NCBI GenBank assembly: GCA_004151065.3
Contig: NWUY0300007172.1
Location: forward strand, 29,600-39,611
DNA length: 10,012 nucleotides
Source: Larix sibirica
Lineage: Eukaryota > Streptophyta > Pinopsida > Pinales > Pinaceae
Reading direction: 5' to 3'
Shown here: in pieces, positions 7,953 through 10,012 of the stretch
Numbering within the stretch: position 1 is the stretch's first letter
Layout: each line of letters opens with the position of its first letter
The notes under the pieces: generated by a model
The model's input: only the letters and a program-made list of their open reading frames with translations
Told to the model about the DNA's origin: nothing
The model's database searches: none
Position numbers and translations under genes: made by a program

Positions 7953-8061
7953 GCTCTGGTTTAATATTCAAATATGAACCAACACCATAATTTATGACTT
8001 GAGTTTAGCATTGTCATTCAATTTTGCTTTAGGTGGTACCAAAGAACTTCAACTTCTTTCA

Positions 8062-8140
8062 TTATGGAGGATAACATATTTATTTAGGGGGCTCGGGATA
8101 AGATATTTATTTATGGAGGATAACATATTTATTTAGGGGG
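8062..8140 (+). repeat. Exact 30-bp direct repeat, period 49, abutting the minisatellite
   Basis: The 30-mers at 8062-8091 and 8111-8140 are identical (beginning ttatggaggataac and ending tatttaggggg), with 19 bases between them. The last two bases of the second copy are the first two of the first minisatellite unit. A duplication therefore formed at the very border of the array. Confidence 0.9.
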
Positions 8141-8720
8141 TCCATCGACAGTTTACCGTCGAACTTTGCAATGGAAAACCATTGATTGCATGGAAAAGCC
8201 ATCGAACACTTACATTGAACGCCAAAAACGTATCGACGACATGGAGAAGGTCCATCGATGCCCTACTGTTGGTTGACTAATGACATTTGGAAGGTCCATC
8301 GACGGTATGCTGTCGGTCTACCAATGGACTGTCCACCAATTGGCAAGTTGTTCCAATGGAATTTTGCAGGTCCACTTAAGGAATTGTGTCGGTCAACCAA
8401 CGATATGGGAATGGTATACAGATGGTATGGCCTTGGTCCACCAACAGAATGTTGACCAACCAACAAAATGTTCCGACGACATGGAAAAGGTCCATCGACA
8501 GCATGGGGTCGGTCCATTGACGTCTTTGGGAAGTTCCATCGATGGTGTGGTGTCGGTCCACCAACGAAGTGTCCACCGACCAACAAGTTGTTTCGATGGC
8601 ATGGAGAATGCTCATCGACAGTAACGTGTTGGTCCACTAACGACACGGGGTAGGTCAACTGACGGTATGGCATTGGTCAATTGATGCACTGAACTTGGTG
8701 TACCAATGGATGACTGTTGA
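8139..8720 (+). repeat. Higher-order minisatellite: alternating 44- and 76-bp units, 120-bp super-period
   Basis: Unit starts, most marked by gg(t)ccatcgac or a variant, fall at 8139, 8173, 8249, 8293, 8369, 8413, 8489, 8533, 8609 and 8653. After a shortened 34-bp first unit the lengths are 76, 44, 76, 44, 76, 44, 76 and 44, then a trailing partial unit. The 44-bp unit resembles the first 44 bases of the 76-bp unit (consensus ggtccatcgacggtatg, tgtcggtccaccaacg). The extra 32 bases carry accaacaagttgttccgatg and acatggagaa. Copies differ by many substitutions but, after the first unit, show no length change. The array is richer in G, C and CpG than the flanks. Possible identities are a free minisatellite, or subterminal repeats of a CACTA/Spm-type DNA transposon; CACTA ends were not found. 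Confidence 0.9.
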
Positions 8721-9241
8721 TAGGGTTGAAATTTGACGTTTTACCTTGCATGTGAAGTCATTTTTATATGACGTTTTTATTTTAACATTGCTTTTCATTT
8801 GATGTTTAAATTTTAATTTTATCCGTCGTAGTAATAGTTGATTCTTTTTTGAAATAACATTTATAATAACTATATGAAAGATTGAATTCTCATATATTAC
8901 CTCGTTAATGCAAAAATAAAAACGAATTCTCATAATGCAGACATGGACATGAAAACTCAAGATCTCAACTACTCCATTAGCCCAGAGATGGAGCATCCCT
9001 CGATATAGGAATGCACACAGTTGTCAACTTAAGAAGTCCTCCCCCGAGTGGGGTGTCATGGTGACGAACATGCCATAGCATAGAACATTGTGGGAAAGAG
9101 CCCCGTCAACGAGACATATGGGCAGGAGGCAATTAATATTGGCGTATTGTCCATTAGATCACGTACTAAATTTGCGCATAACACAAGTGAAGAGACAATG
9201 TTTTATTTCTATGGTACTAGTAGACACAATTCATTAACCTG
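8721..9241. other. No recognisable feature
   Basis: The first 280 bases are AT-rich. They are partly covered by a minus-strand open frame (8655-8996) with low-complexity, strand-shadow character. TGACG occurs at about 8734 and 8769 in an as-1-like pairing, but with no gene attached. From about 9010 the composition becomes more balanced, but frames stay broken up to 9241. Confidence 0.35.
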
Positions 9242-9826
9242 ATGGACATCTCAGTTAATGAGACCATCATGCCTCTTCAGGACAGTGTAACTGAGAAAGC
9301 TCTATCTAAGATGTACATCCTAGAGGGGAAGAGCATTCTAGACTGGTGTAGTAGAAAATCCAAGGGAGACCCCCTGTTTCCTTTATCATCAGCTATGAGT
9401 ATCCACCATTCAAGAATGCCTCGTTTGAGAAATAGAGGGAAGGCAAGACATGGATCTTGATCGGTACAGAGAGGGAGAGCTAGGGATGACACGACGGAGA
9501 GATGACCAAATAACCCATACATGAAGTAAGAAAACGCTGACGCTTTGGATCACCTAGACGCATTGCCTCAACTAACTCTCGACCATAAATTGAAGGTTGA
9601 TGAGGGCGCTGGTGCAGGCTCTCGAGGAAAAAAGAATGATTTTGACACTCATCCCATGGCAATTATAAACCAGACTGCCACATAGGCCAACACGTCAACT
9701 GGCTCAGATCTGCAGGTGCATGATAACGCAAAGGATGAAGACACTTCTTTATGGGGATGCAAAATTACTTAGAAGAAGGACAACAACCTAACTAATATTG
9801 AACGACTCTCAAAACATTGCTCTTAG
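9242..9826 (+). pseudogene. Decayed reading frame of unknown family, 195 codons with five internal stops
   Basis: One plus-strand phase from ATG 9242 to TAG 9824-9826 is interrupted only by stops at 9458 (TGA), 9503 (TGA), 9527 (TAA), 9683 (TAG) and 9770 (TAG). The first block (72 codons) begins MDISVNETIMPLQDSVTEKA and turns basic near its end (RLRNRGKARHG). The 51-codon block 9530-9682 includes DALPQLTLDHKLKVDEGAG and is acidic and hydrophilic. Each stop is one C-to-T step from a sense codon (CGA, CAA or CAG), as expected for cytosine-methylation decay, and no frameshift is needed. Two adjacent TAGs precede the ATG. Minus-strand frames at 9277-9522 and 9480-9662 are also open, so the strand is not certain. 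I do not recognise a domain; a retroelement gag/ORF1-like protein is a guess. Confidence 0.3.
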
Positions 9827-9965
9827 ACAACAGGATACTCATCTTCCTGACTCACCTCACACTTAGCTAGGTATTTGCAAGCAATGTGGACGATGGGGTA
9901 GCTGGTGAATTGTAGATGAGGATCTTCGTCTCATATTTGAAGTTTGAAGCATAGTAGCATAATTC
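9827..9965. other. No recognisable feature
   Basis: This is a short spacer between the decayed frame and the hexamer run. No motif was seen. Confidence 0.4.
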
Positions 9966-10012
9966 GAGTACGAATACGGATACGAATACGATTCGATACG
10001 GAAAAAATACGT
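9966..10012 (+). repeat. Short TACGRA hexamer run at the right edge
   Basis: The units tacgaa, tacgga, tacgaa and tacgat follow head to tail from 9969 to 9992. An interrupted continuation (tcgatacgg, aaaaaatacgt) runs to the window end. The run is unusually CpG-dense for this AT-rich DNA and may extend outside the window. Similar 'gatacggatacg' runs are common in plant repeats and are sometimes near transposon ends. Confidence 0.7.

Noticed and set aside
8734-8775. as-1-like pair of TGACG motifs
   Set aside because: The spacing (about 35 bases) is wider than in true as-1 elements and no transcription unit is attached.
8655-8996. 113-codon minus-strand frame
   Set aside because: It starts in AT-rich low-complexity DNA and ends in the minisatellite, and its protein is biased toward I, F and K. 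A chance frame is most likely.
1-10012. CRISPR array, tRNA, rRNA or bacterial operon
   Set aside because: No regularly spaced identical repeats with unique spacers, no tRNA arm pattern and no rRNA text was seen. The tandem arrays have no spacers, and the retroelements are of plant type.
9966-10012. Telomere-like repeat
   Set aside because: The hexamers are TACGRA-type, not the plant TTTAGGG heptamer or its variants.

Overview
The window reads as repeat-rich, gene-poor nuclear DNA of a land plant. The retroelement types, the heavy decay and the AT-rich background fit a gymnosperm (probably a conifer) best. That assignment is inference from retroelement style, since no host gene confirms it. 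Two single undetermined bases (206 and 884) suggest draft assembly. I see no intact protein-coding gene, tRNA, rRNA, CRISPR array or bacterial-type operon. What can be supported is the wreckage of LTR retrotransposons, several independent tandem arrays, and a few decayed reading frames.

Layout. Bases 1-203 (minus strand) hold the end of a Ty3/gypsy RNase H domain plus the connector to integrase, running off the left edge. About 300 bases further on, a short plus-strand stretch (502-612) resembles the pol segment just before reverse transcriptase, so two gypsy pieces lie in opposite orientation. The best-resolved element is a truncated Ty1/copia retrotransposon on the minus strand. Its LTR occupies 2618 to about 3513 with a TATA box at 2911-2919. 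A tRNA-iMet-type primer binding site (2606-2617) directly abuts the LTR, followed by an untranslated leader and a broken gag gene (2020-2411). Nothing of its pol is visible, so the element was cut off inside gag.

Bases 3540-4350 carry three small, unrelated tandem duplications (26, 24 and 34 bp). Bases 4360-5777 show nothing recognisable. A roughly 100-bp duplication (5778-5980) precedes a very AT-rich stretch. Next comes an array of about 179-bp units (6321-6980), most of which carry a TATA-box-like core.

Bases 7000-8720 are the most structured part. A hairpin built on the motif CATCGAC (7091-7110) is followed by two short same-frame reading-frame remnants (7413-7952) and an exact 30-bp duplication. 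Then comes a higher-order minisatellite (8139 to about 8720) with strictly alternating 44- and 76-bp units that share the same CATCGAC core. This could be one degraded DNA transposon with subterminal repeats, but no terminal inverted repeat proves it.

The right end (9242-9826) holds a plus-strand frame of 195 codons broken by stops, of unknown family. A short TACGRA hexamer run lies at the edge. The parts do not form a working system; they are independent layers of transposon insertion, tandem duplication and mutational decay.
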